From: Bacteroidia bacterium
Lineage (GTDB): Bacteria > Bacteroidota > Bacteroidia > UBA8524
Length of the DNA stretch: 10,940 nt
Assembly: GCA_023277325.1 (NCBI GenBank)
Contig: JALRIQ010000069.1
Location: 1 to 10,940, forward strand
Direction: 5' to 3'
Shown here: piece by piece, positions 1 to 7,830 of the stretch
Layout: each line of letters starts with the position of its first letter
Position numbering within the stretch: position 1 is the first letter of the stretch
Notes under the pieces: generated by a model
The model's input: only the letters and a program-made list of their open reading frames with translations
Told to the model about the DNA's origin: nothing
Databases searched by the model: none
Translations under genes and position numbers: made by a program

Positions 1-2138
1 TCGACCTCTCGGGAGCGGTAATCGATCAGAACCAAGATCGGTTGGTGAAGCAAATTCCAGGACTAGAGAAAAAGCTTCTGGCCTCCCATCCGGAAATGAT
101 TAATCATGAAGCAAAACCAATACTCCGCACTTATTACAATAGCTTCCATGAAACCGTCCATATAGCGCACCAAATACGCGATTTACATCAACACGGGGTG
201 CCATTATCAGAGATTGCCGTCATCTATAGAAAACATGCCCAAGCCGCTGATATCAGTAAGTACCTGCAGGTTCTTGGCATTCCGCTGAATATCAAAAAAG
301 AGATGAATGTGCTCGATCAACCCTTGGTTGAACAGCTGCTGAATATTCTCCGGTATATCGATGCAGAAACGGAAAAGCCCCATTCAGGTGAAGCGCTATT
401 ATATCCTATCCTGCATTACCGCTTTTTTGGACTTAAACCCGTTGATATTGCCCGACTGAGTGTAGAGGTTTCCAAAAAGAACTACCAATACCGCCAAACT
501 TCCTTTCGCGAAGAAATGGCCAAGGTTGCACGAAAGAACCTCAACCTTTTCGAACAAGGACAAGAGCCAAATCCTTTTAAACGTGTATCTGGAGATATCG
601 AATACTGGATTGGTCAATCTAAAGAGCTCACCCTGCAGCAGCTGCTGGAGAAAATCATTAACCGTGGCGGAATATTGAGGATGGCACTTTCCTCGCCAGA
701 CAAGGTATGGATGATGCAGCTTATCCATAGCTTCTTTGAATTCGTCAAAGATGAATGTGCTCGTGATACACGTTTGAGCATCAAAGGCTTTTTGGAAAAG
801 GTGAATCTCATGCTGCAAAACCGGCTTGAAGTACCCATTCAACGGGTAAGTTATGCGGTAGATGGCGTTAATTTCCTTACCGCCCATTCGAGTAAGGGAC
901 TGGAATTCGAACATGTGTTTTTCATTGGCTGCGATGCAAAATCCTGGAAAGCCAAGGGCCGTAGCTTCGACTTTAGTCTGCCAGAAACGCTCGCGCCAAA
1001 AACAGAAATCAATGAGGATGAAGAAAACCGCCGCCTCTTTTATGTGGCCCTAACCCGGGCAAAACGTCACCTTTATGTTTCCTGGGCAGAGCGAAATGCC
1101 AGCGATAAAGAACAGGAAAAGGCTGCTTATGTTGCCGAAGCAGAGGCAGCGCATATCGGACGCGCAGAGTATATCGCACTCCCCGATGAAGACCTCCTCG
1201 ACTTCCAAATGCACGTGATGCAAGAAGCACAGCTGCCAGATGTTAACCTGATTGATACCGATTACCTGCACGAGCTGCTCAAAAAGTACAGCATGAGTGT
1301 GACGCACCTAAACAACTACCTGAAGTGTCCGCTCAGTTTCTATTTCGATAACCTTATTCGGGTACCACGGGCAAAATCACCGTCCATGACCTTTGGTAGT
1401 GCCGTACATTTTGCTCTAGAACGCATGTTCAAGAAGATGCTCGAAGACCCGTATCAGCAGTTCAAAGGAATTCCAGATTTGCTCAATGACTTCGAATGGT
1501 ATATGCGTCGAAATGAAGACAGTTTTACGGAAAAGGATTTTGAGCTAAAAATGGAATATGGCAAACAGATTCTGCCTAACTATTTTAAGCACTATTCAGC
1601 ATCCTGGAATAGGGTGGTGAGTGCAGAAAAGGCATTTAAAAACATCGAAGTCAAGGGTATTCCTATCAATGGAAAAATTGATAAGATCGAATTTACTGGC
1701 ACCGATGCGAACCTGATTGATTACAAAACGGGAAGTTACGATAATGCGAAGCCCAAATTCAAAAAACCCAATCCCGAGGCCGACCCTGAGAAGAATAAAT
1801 TCGAGGATGAATTTGGCGGCGATTATTGGCGGCAGGCTGTTTTTTACAAAATATTGATGGACAATGACCGCAGTCATTCCTGGAAAATGGTGTCTTCGGA
1901 ATTCGACTTCGTAGAGCCCGACAAAAAAACGGGAGAGTTCAAAAAGGAAAAGGTCTATATCACCCCGGAGGATCAGGCGTTCGTGATTGATCAAATTCAG
2001 GATTCCTATACCCGCATCATGAATCATGAGTTCGATGGTTGTGGCAAGGAAGATTGTGACTGGTGCAATTTTGTAAAGAACCACTACAGCATTGATACCG
2101 ATTCTGGAGTGCCAGAGGAAACGGAAGAGCTAAACTAG
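1..2138 (+). CDS. UvrD/Rep-family helicase with C-terminal PD-(D/E)XK nuclease, 5'-truncated
   Basis: This is the C-terminal part (711 complete codons from nt 3) of a superfamily 1 DNA helicase-nuclease, probably acting in DNA repair or double-strand end processing. The frame is open to the left edge, so the TTG at 42 is not the real start. Walker A and the other N-terminal motifs are outside the window. Visible helicase motifs are a motif IV-like IAVIYRKH (about nt 213), motif V TAHSSKGLEFEHVF (about nt 879-920) and motif VI RRLFYVALTRAKRHLY (about nt 1029-1076). The nuclease domain follows: CPLSFYF (nt 1326), GSAVHFALE (nt 1395), GKID (nt 1671), LIDYKTG (nt 1713) and RQAVFY (nt 1830). This matches the PDDEXK_1 fold found in AddB and RecB relatives. 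Three more cysteines (nt 2040-2066) could join the first in a metal or Fe-S site. The gene converges on its neighbour with a 4-nt overlap. The family is clear; the exact orthologue is not. Confidence 0.93.
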   Translation, partial: DLSGAVIDQNQDRLVKQIPGLEKKLLASHPEMINHEAKPILRTYYNSFHETVHIAHQIRDLHQHGVPLSEIAVIYRKHAQAADISKYLQVLGIPLNIKKEMNVLDQPLVEQLLNILRYIDAETEKPHSGEALLYPILHYRFFGLKPVDIARLSVEVSKKNYQYRQTSFREEMAKVARKNLNLFEQGQEPNPFKRVSGDIEYWIGQSKELTLQQLLEKIINRGGILRMALSSPDKVWMMQLIHSFFEFVKDECARDTRLSIKGFLEKVNLMLQNRLEVPIQRVSYAVDGVNFLTAHSSKGLEFEHVFFIGCDAKSWKAKGRSFDFSLPETLAPKTEINEDEENRRLFYVALTRAKRHLYVSWAERNASDKEQEKAAYVAEAEAAHIGRAEYIALPDEDLLDFQMHVMQEAQLPDVNLIDTDYLHELLKKYSMSVTHLNNYLKCPLSFYFDNLIRVPRAKSPSMTFGSAVHFALERMFKKMLEDPYQQFKGIPDLLNDFEWYMRRNEDSFTEKDFELKMEYGKQILPNYFKHYSASWNRVVSAEKAFKNIEVKGIPINGKIDKIEFTGTDANLIDYKTGSYDNAKPKFKKPNPEADPEKNKFEDEFGGDYWRQAVFYKILMDNDRSHSWKMVSSEFDFVEPDKKTGEFKKEKVYITPEDQAFVIDQIQDSYTRIMNHEFDGCGKEDCDWCNFVKNHYSIDTDSGVPEETEELN

Positions 2139-2149
2139 TTCAATTTTTT
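2127..2149 (+). terminator. Possible weak intrinsic terminator over the helicase stop codon
   Basis: GAGCTA (2127-2132) and TAGTTC (2136-2141) can pair into a 6-bp stem with one G-U pair and an AAC loop. After two As there is a run of six Ts (2144-2149). The stem includes the TAG stop codon and the T run lies inside the 3' end of the convergent gene. The stem is short with only two G-C pairs, so it may be a weak terminator or chance. Confidence 0.3.
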
Positions 2150-2806
2150 CCCTTGGTTATTGATGATATCACGGAGGTAGCGGTCCCAAAACCACTCTAA
2201 GTCAATGCCCATACCATAGGTGTAAATGGGGGCACTGAAATCTTTAGAAACCGAATTCGAGAACAAGGCATAACGGTAGCCAATACCACCGCCAAGATAG
2301 AACCAGGGTAGTACTCGGAAATTCGCGTTTAGGCCGCATTCAAAGGGCACAAAGCGGAATTCCTTATCCAGACGAACCTGTCCGATGGAATTGCGTTCTA
2401 GACGGTCGCCAAATCCATATCCGAGCAATACGGGTAGAGCCAACTTCCATCTCCCACGGTTGTATAAAACATAATCGCAGGTAAAACCCATATAGGTGAG
2501 TTTATTGGACTGGAAGCGAAGTTCCTCATCCGGCGTTCCCTGGCCATATACATATTCCCGTGTAATGGTGTTTTTCAGGCGGTAGATTCCGGCAAGTAAG
2601 CGCACTTTTCCGCCATAACTGAGTCCAAAGCGAATTCCGTCAATTTGCGCAGGCTGATCTCTTACAAAGGATTTTCTCCCATCAAGCGAAAGGTACAGAC
2701 TCGGCTTCTTCTTCAGGTAAATGCTAAAGGTGTCTGATAAGCTATACTGGCCCTTCGCCAACACTGCCATGCAGAAAAAAACGAGGAAGCAAATTCTGCG
2801 CAGCAC
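2135..2806 (-). CDS. Secreted hypothetical protein, predicted small outer-membrane beta-barrel
   Basis: I do not recognise a named family. The 223-aa product starts with a good signal peptide (MLRRICFLVFFCMAVLAKGQ), with cleavage likely near residues 17-20. The mature part has many alternating hydrophobic and aromatic stretches separated by turns, for example near residues 58-75, 104-115, 121-132, 152-180 and 195-208. It ends in a charged tail. This pattern suits a small outer-membrane barrel, but no specific fold is claimed. The chosen start is GTG at 2806. The only nearby ATG (2770) would cut off most of the signal peptide. The start lies 2 nt after the stop of the metallo-beta-lactamase/rhodanese gene, so it is probably co-translated as the last gene of the operon. 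Its stop overlaps the helicase stop by 4 nt (CTAG). Confidence 0.75.
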   Translation of the reverse strand: MLRRICFLVFFCMAVLAKGQYSLSDTFSIYLKKKPSLYLSLDGRKSFVRDQPAQIDGIRFGLSYGGKVRLLAGIYRLKNTITREYVYGQGTPDEELRFQSNKLTYMGFTCDYVLYNRGRWKLALPVLLGYGFGDRLERNSIGQVRLDKEFRFVPFECGLNANFRVLPWFYLGGGIGYRYALFSNSVSKDFSAPIYTYGMGIDLEWFWDRYLRDIINNQGKKLN

Positions 2807-2808
2807 GC

Positions 2809-4200
2809 CTAAACGCTTTGTTTAGCAGGCATCACTTTAGGCAGGTCCAATTCTTTGATTTTTGACCAACCCCCATACACATTTTTCACCAGGCCAAAAC
2901 CTGCCGATTTAAGCATGGATGCGGCAATCATGCTGCGGTAACCGCCAGCGCAATGCACGTAAATTTGGGCATCCTTCTTCAGGCTTGGAATCATCTTTTC
3001 TAAATCTTGCAAACTTCCATGGGTCGCGCCTTCTAAATGGCAAGTATCCCATTCGCTCGGTTTTCTTACATCGAGTACCTCTATTTTACCATGCTTATAG
3101 TCCAAAGCAAACTCTTCTGGAGTAATGGAAATAACCATATCCATGCGGTTTCCTGCATCTTGCCAGGTGGCAAATCCGCCTTTCAAAAACCCTTCTATAT
3201 GATCAAAACCCACTCGGGCTAGTCGGGTAACTGCTTCTTCTTCTTTTCCTTCCGGACAAACCAATACCAGTGGCTCGTGAATTGGCAACAGTGTTCCCGC
3301 CCAGATGGCGTATTGTCCGTTTAACCCAATATTGATGGAATCCGGGATAAAGCCATTTTCAAATTCATCGGGAATACGCACATCAACTACTCGAATGCCA
3401 TCCGTCCTTTTTGCTTCAAAGGTCTTTAGGTCAAGGGCCGTCATTCCTTTTTCAATCACCATATCCAGGCTTATATAACCCGTTTTGTTCAAGCGAGCAT
3501 CATCGAAGAAATAGTTCGGTGGTGGAGTGATTCCATCCGTTACCTGAGCGATAAATTCATCGCGGCTCATTTCCTGCATCGCATAATTATTGGCTCTTTG
3601 TGCACCAATTGTTGAATGCGTTTCAGGACCTAAATTTTTTCCGCATGAAGAACCCGGTCCATGAGCTGGATAAAGAATGACTTCATCAGCAAGCGGTTTA
3701 ATCTTGTTATTGAGGGAGTCGTACATCATAGACGCCAACTCTTCTTTGGTCATTTTTCCATCCAATAAATCCGGACGACCTACATCTCCAACAAACAAAG
3801 TATCTCCTGAAAACAGGCAATAGTCTTTGCCTTCTTCATCTTTCAAAAGGTAGCAGGAAGATTCAGGGGTATGTCCAGGAGTATGCAAAACGGTGAAACT
3901 GATTTTTCCAAGTTTCAATACCTCGCCATCTTTCGCTTCATGAATTTGATAGGCGGTATTAGCGCCTGGCCCATAAATAATTTGTGCGCCCGTTTTCTTC
4001 GCCAAATCAATATGGCCGGAAACGAAATCAGCATGGAAATGTGTCTCGAAAATATACTTGATTTTTACCCCTCGTTCCTGGGCTTTGAGGATATAATCCT
4101 CCGTGTCGCGCAAGGGGTCAATAATGGCTGCCTCGCCATCGGATTCAACATAATAAGTGGCTTGTGCCAAACAATTCGTATACAGTTGTTCAACCAACAT
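2809..4200 (-). CDS. MBL-fold persulfide dioxygenase-like protein with two rhodanese domains (CstB-like)
   Basis: The 463-aa protein has three parts. Residues 1 to about 245 are a metallo-beta-lactamase domain of the ETHE1/CstB type, with H54-x-H56-x-D58, H110 in HTPGH, D133 in SGDTLFVGDVGRPDL and H180 in YPAHGPG. Residues about 262-350 form a first rhodanese-like domain whose loop CPEGKEEEA (C315) lacks the usual final arginine. Residues about 358-455 form a second rhodanese with a standard loop CAGGYR (C417 to R422). Enzymes of this type oxidise low-molecular-weight persulfides to sulfite with O2 and non-heme iron, and move sulfane sulfur through the rhodanese cysteine. CstB has the same domain order. 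No signal peptide is seen, so it should be cytoplasmic. The ATG at 4200 overlaps the tsaB end by 11 nt. A TSUP transporter two genes upstream supports a sulfur role. Substrate specificity is inferred. Confidence 0.88.
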   Translation of the reverse strand: MLVEQLYTNCLAQATYYVESDGEAAIIDPLRDTEDYILKAQERGVKIKYIFETHFHADFVSGHIDLAKKTGAQIIYGPGANTAYQIHEAKDGEVLKLGKISFTVLHTPGHTPESSCYLLKDEEGKDYCLFSGDTLFVGDVGRPDLLDGKMTKEELASMMYDSLNNKIKPLADEVILYPAHGPGSSCGKNLGPETHSTIGAQRANNYAMQEMSRDEFIAQVTDGITPPPNYFFDDARLNKTGYISLDMVIEKGMTALDLKTFEAKRTDGIRVVDVRIPDEFENGFIPDSINIGLNGQYAIWAGTLLPIHEPLVLVCPEGKEEEAVTRLARVGFDHIEGFLKGGFATWQDAGNRMDMVISITPEEFALDYKHGKIEVLDVRKPSEWDTCHLEGATHGSLQDLEKMIPSLKKDAQIYVHCAGGYRSMIAASMLKSAGFGLVKNVYGGWSKIKELDLPKVMPAKQSV

Positions 4201-4867
4201 GATTCTTCTTTTTAGCGGTTAATGCAATAAACTCTTTGAGGTAAAAAGGCTCAAAATAAGCCAGGTCTAAAAAATCGGCTTCGTCAAATTTACGAAAGCT
4301 AAGTCGAAGCTGATGTTCTGCCGACGGAAAAATCCCCTCGGTAATTTCAATATCCTCGCGATGTGCCAATAATGTGCTAAGCTTATCGGCACCATCCCCA
4401 AAAATCAATTTCTTGCCAGGAATATCCTTCCAGGCGTTTTCCTCTACAACCAATGCTTCCGGACTCCTGAGCTTTTCCAGGTTTTGGGTATAGATTGCAT
4501 GATACACCTCCATCCTTCTGGCATCTAAACACGGGATTAAGGTTTGTGCTTCAGGTCGCTTTTCACGCATGGCGTCTGCTAAACAGATCAATCCGGATAA
4601 TCCAATTACTGGAATTCCATACCCATAGGCCAAGCCTTTAGCGAGAGATGTGCCGATACGTAATCCGGTATAAGAACCAGGGCCAATGTCCAAACTAATT
4701 GCATCGGGTATACCGTGGTTTGTTATCAGCTCCTCACAAAATAGCGCCAGAAATTCGGCATGGCTGTTTTTCTCCTGCGAAGCTTTTATCGCTAAGCAAG
4801 CGCCATTCTCGAAAATGGCTGCAGAACAAACAGGTCCGGCGCTGTCAATGGCTAGTATTCGGGTCAT
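4190..4867 (-). CDS. tsaB: tRNA threonylcarbamoyladenosine biosynthesis protein TsaB
   Basis: TsaB is the ATPase-inactive partner of TsaD in the complex with TsaE that makes N6-threonylcarbamoyladenosine at position 37 of ANN-decoding tRNAs in the cytoplasm. The product is 225 aa, a usual length for the family. It has the N-terminal ASKHA-type strand ILAIDSAGPVCSAAIFENG, an H36-A-E segment, the very conserved GPGSYTGLRIG (62-72), and CLDARRMEVY (113-122). An in-frame ATG 15 nt upstream exists, but the ATG at 4867 is preferred: it gives the normal TsaB N-terminus and forms an ATGA overlap with the TSUP gene stop, typical of translational coupling. The 3' end overlaps the next gene by 11 nt. 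The usual ETS-like motif after ILAI reads DSA here, a mild divergence. Confidence 0.94.
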   Translation of the reverse strand: MTRILAIDSAGPVCSAAIFENGACLAIKASQEKNSHAEFLALFCEELITNHGIPDAISLDIGPGSYTGLRIGTSLAKGLAYGYGIPVIGLSGLICLADAMREKRPEAQTLIPCLDARRMEVYHAIYTQNLEKLRSPEALVVEENAWKDIPGKKLIFGDGADKLSTLLAHREDIEITEGIFPSAEHQLRLSFRKFDEADFLDLAYFEPFYLKEFIALTAKKKNHVG

Positions 4868-5682
4868 AGAAAAGTCTCCCAAAACATCTTGATCAACACC
4901 AGAATGGCGAATAGAGAAAAAATGACTTTCGAAGTTCCTGGTTTAAGAATATGTCCGGTCTTTACCCCGATAGGCACTGTCAATAAGGTTCCCAAAATCA
5001 TGGGAATCGTAATTGGATATAGAATGAATCCCAAATGACTCACCTGAATATTTACCTGAGTCGGCACTTGAATCATGTAATATACAGCGGTAGGCAAAGC
5101 AAAGAAGGGCACAACACCGGCTGAAACCGATATCGCTTTTTTCATTTCCAACTTCAATACATTGACAAAACCAGGTATCATCACCAATCCGCCGCCAAGA
5201 CCACTAAAGGCCGTAAAAACGCCGGTAATAGCTCCCACGATACTGAATTTCTTCAAGGGAATATCCGACTTCAAATTATCCGGAGCTTTGCGCGTGCTTA
5301 ACATCCGAATCACGGAAGGAATCAACAAGGCGGCAAAAACCACATTAAAGAATTCCTTTCTGTACCAGTCGCCAAGGGTAATAAGCCATGATCCAATCAA
5401 TACCGTAACCACTCCAGGAATGGCTGTCCATATGATGTATTTCGGGAAATAATTACCTGCCTTATACTGCCGGTACGTATTAAATGTACCTGTGAAGATG
5501 ATCACAGCAAGGGAGTTTGCCAAGATAAACTTGACCACTTCTTCTTCGATTCCATACTGCTTGAGCACAACATCAAGAATCGGGATAAAAATAATTCCTC
5601 CTCCTACTCCGAGCACGCCAGACAAAAATCCGCCGAGTGCGCCTGCCAGTAAGAGAAGGAATATATCTAGAATTTCGGGCAT
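4864..5682 (-). CDS. TSUP family transporter (TauE/SafE), candidate sulfite exporter
   Basis: The 272-aa protein is a multi-pass inner-membrane protein with about eight hydrophobic segments (near residues 5-27, 53-69, 83-103, 111-127, 147-170, 185-205, 215-237 and 252-270). It shows the internal duplication typical of the family: SGVLGVGGGIIFIPIL (21-36) is echoed by SGLGGGLVMIPGF (160-172), with a loop of charged residues around 130-145 between the halves. Members export sulfite, sulfoacetate or related sulfur anions, though substrates vary. The start is ATG at 5682, 38 nt after the protease stop. Its stop shares ATGA with tsaB. A persulfide dioxygenase-like gene lies one gene further down the operon, which favours sulfite as substrate, but this is inference from context only. 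Confidence 0.9.
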   Translation of the reverse strand: MPEILDIFLLLLAGALGGFLSGVLGVGGGIIFIPILDVVLKQYGIEEEVVKFILANSLAVIIFTGTFNTYRQYKAGNYFPKYIIWTAIPGVVTVLIGSWLITLGDWYRKEFFNVVFAALLIPSVIRMLSTRKAPDNLKSDIPLKKFSIVGAITGVFTAFSGLGGGLVMIPGFVNVLKLEMKKAISVSAGVVPFFALPTAVYYMIQVPTQVNIQVSHLGFILYPITIPMILGTLLTVPIGVKTGHILKPGTSKVIFSLFAILVLIKMFWETFL

Positions 5683-5720
5683 TATTCTACCAAGTAATCC
5701 GCTGCGAAATTATGCCTTAA

Positions 5721-7379
5721 TTATTGCTTCAAAATGGATTTCACCTTTTCAGGATTATTCAGCACATTCACCGCTTCGGCAATTTCATTGTCGTGGGCGA
5801 ATGCTATCTCAAAACGACCGGTTTGGTAGTAGTAATGACGTGCAATTTCTTCTTCCAACAAGGCTTGAATTTCTTTGCGATTCTTCACCACGTCTGCCTT
5901 TTTATCGTGGTTTAAGGCTTCGAGCATGCTGTTATAGTTGGATTCAATCGCTTCAAAATACCCTTCTTTTTTCGCTTTCTCGGCCATCTCTTCCAATTCC
6001 TTTTCCGTTTCTGTTTGGTAAGCATAGTCCTTGTCTTTGATGAACTCAAGGAAGCTTTTCCAATCTTCTTCTGTCATTTTAAAATCGCGGGCGGAAGAGA
6101 TTTTTTCGTGTTTGCCGCGATAATCCACTGCAAAGTCGAATACCAATTGCTTGCGGAGCAGGCTTACGGCAATATTGCTATAACGGCCCGCTTCAAGGCT
6201 TACATCAGGTTCAATACCTCCACCATCAAATACTTTACGTCCGTTCCGTGTTTTGAATTCCTTTTTCAATGAATCAGGAATCGATCCTACGCTACCGTCT
6301 TCATTACGGTTGGAATAATCCAACGCCTGAATACAGCGTCCGCTTGGGGTATAGTATTTCTGGGTGGTAATTTTAAGTTGGGTGCCGTATTTCAATGGAC
6401 GGGTAGATTGTACCAAGCCCTTTCCAAAAGTTCTTTGTCCGAGTACCACGCCTCTATCTAAATCTTGAATCGTTCCAGAAACGATCTCCGAAGCAGATGC
6501 AGAACGGCTATTGGCTAAAACTACCAATGGAATTTTGGTATCCACCGCACTGTTCAATGTTTTGTATTCGCGGTTCATGTCCGTCACCTTTCCTTTGGTG
6601 AATACCACGAGTTGGTCGCGTTCTACGAAAACATTTACCACGTTTATTGCTTCATGCAACAATCCACCTGGGTTTCCTCTTAAATCAAGAACGACCCCTT
6701 GGAGTTCTGGATTTTTCTTCAATTTGATCAAAGCTTCCTTTACCTCATCTCCTGCTCCACTGGTAAATCCAGAAAGGCGGATATAGCCGGTACTTTCGTT
6801 GATCATCCCAAAATAAGGGACATTCTTAACATGAATTTGCTGGCGGGTAAGTTCTTTCATCATCTCCTCACCATGGCGGCGAATTTTCACCTTCACCGTG
6901 GTGTTTGGAGATCCTTTAAGGATTTTACTCACTTCATCGGTGCGCATGCCTTTTAATGATTTTCCGTCGGCCTCAATCAATTCATCACCCGGACGTAAAT
7001 CTGCATTGGCTGCAGGAGAACCCTCATAGGGCTCATTGATGATGACATAATCGCCCTTCACGCTAATTACCGCACCAATTCCACCATACTGACCCGTGAT
7101 TTGGAAACGGTAGTCTTCCGTTTCGGCTTCAGAATAATAGCTGGTATATGGATCGAGCGACTCTAACATCGCGTCAATACCGGTACGCATCAATTTTCCC
7201 GGTTCTACATCATCTACATAGTAGGTATGCACTTCCTTAAAGATGCTGGTGAAGATGTCGAGGTTCTTCGAGATTTCGAAGTATTCATCAACGAACGACA
7301 TAGAGCCAAAACCTGCTCCAACTATAGCAATTCCCAGCAGCAGCTTGCGGCTGTGAACACGTAACTTTTTCATACGCAT
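5721..7379 (-). CDS. S41 family C-terminal processing peptidase (CtpA/Prc type)
   Basis: This serine protease is probably held in the inner membrane facing the periplasm. It cleaves proteins near their C-termini as part of envelope quality control. From the ATG at 7379 it has 552 aa. Residues 11-29 form a hydrophobic signal anchor. A PDZ domain spans about 97-170 (GGIGAVISVKGD through LRPGDELIEADGKSL). The S41 core follows, with LDLRGNPGGL (231-240), nucleophile S295 in NSRSASASEIV, and K320 and Q324 in FGKGLVQ. The 25-residue Ser-to-Lys distance is that of known Ctp enzymes. The C-terminal 130 residues are charged and helical. A longer frame back to 7499 exists but would overlap rnpA by 104 nt and spoil the N-terminal anchor, so it is rejected. 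ATG at 7373 is an equally possible start. The gene begins 16 nt after rnpA. Confidence 0.93.
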   Translation of the reverse strand: MRMKKLRVHSRKLLLGIAIVGAGFGSMSFVDEYFEISKNLDIFTSIFKEVHTYYVDDVEPGKLMRTGIDAMLESLDPYTSYYSEAETEDYRFQITGQYGGIGAVISVKGDYVIINEPYEGSPAANADLRPGDELIEADGKSLKGMRTDEVSKILKGSPNTTVKVKIRRHGEEMMKELTRQQIHVKNVPYFGMINESTGYIRLSGFTSGAGDEVKEALIKLKKNPELQGVVLDLRGNPGGLLHEAINVVNVFVERDQLVVFTKGKVTDMNREYKTLNSAVDTKIPLVVLANSRSASASEIVSGTIQDLDRGVVLGQRTFGKGLVQSTRPLKYGTQLKITTQKYYTPSGRCIQALDYSNRNEDGSVGSIPDSLKKEFKTRNGRKVFDGGGIEPDVSLEAGRYSNIAVSLLRKQLVFDFAVDYRGKHEKISSARDFKMTEEDWKSFLEFIKDKDYAYQTETEKELEEMAEKAKKEGYFEAIESNYNSMLEALNHDKKADVVKNRKEIQALLEEEIARHYYYQTGRFEIAFAHDNEIAEAVNVLNNPEKVKSILKQ

Positions 7380-7395
7380 GACAATTATTAAGGTT

Positions 7396-7797
7396 TTAAG
7401 AAGATTGACTGGCGTCTTGCCCAATGAATCTCTCCACGATACTAAGAAAATTCCGTTCCACTTCTTGGAAATCAAGCGCTTTTTCTCCAATATAGGCAAA
7501 CGAAATGTCCATCTTTTTGCCTTTCGAAGTTAAATACTCCTGAATGGGATAGCTGTTTTTTCGATAAACCTCGCGAAGAATCCTTTTAATTCGGTTGCGC
7601 TGGTTGGCTTGGCGGAATCGCTTTTTCGGAACGACCAACAATACGCGCAAAGGGGGAACTACATCATCCTGATGGTAGCACCAAGTAATCTTGAGGGGAT
7701 AAATAAAAATGGACCCAGATTTTTCCGTAAACAGACGCTCTATTGACTTTACGCCAGAGAGTCGTTCCTCTTTACGGAAAAAGAACCTGCGGTCCAC
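7396..7797 (-). CDS. rnpA: Ribonuclease P protein component
   Basis: RnpA is the basic protein subunit that binds the RNase P RNA and helps it remove 5' leaders from precursor tRNAs. The 133-aa product has the family signature NQRNRIKRILREVYR (66-80), with the RNR box at 67-69. It also has the N-terminal FRKEERL segment and strand RVLLVVPKKRFR (51-62). Length and basic character fit. No ATG lies at the expected place; GTG at 7797 gives a normal N-terminus and is taken as the start. It lies 33 nt after rpmH, the conserved bacterial rpmH-rnpA order. No Shine-Dalgarno sequence is evident, as usual in Bacteroidota. Confidence 0.94.
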   Translation of the reverse strand: MDRRFFFRKEERLSGVKSIERLFTEKSGSIFIYPLKITWCYHQDDVVPPLRVLLVVPKKRFRQANQRNRIKRILREVYRKNSYPIQEYLTSKGKKMDISFAYIGEKALDFQEVERNFLSIVERFIGQDASQSS

Positions 7798-7830
7798 GAA
7801 TATAAAGATAGCACAAAAGCAGGGAAACGA

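Noticed and set aside
399..914. 171-aa minus-strand open frame within the helicase gene
   Set aside because: It is fully antisense to conserved helicase coding sequence and shows no domain or signal peptide.
1596..2084. 162-aa minus-strand open frame under the nuclease domain
   Set aside because: It is a shadow of the conserved nuclease domain coding sequence; its hydrophobic character comes from the complementary codons of charged residues.
4868..4882. Longer TsaB start at 4882
   Set aside because: It adds five residues (MGDFS) not expected in the family, while the ATG at 4867 forms a typical ATGA overlap with the upstream stop.
5492..6040. 182-aa plus-strand open frame across the TSUP/protease junction
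   Set aside because: It is antisense to two well-supported genes, has no recognisable domain and has low-complexity composition typical of a shadow frame.
7380..7499. Upstream extension of the S41 protease reading frame to 7499
   Set aside because: It overlaps rnpA by 104 nt, and its 40 extra residues precede a good membrane anchor that starts naturally at the MRM segment (7379).
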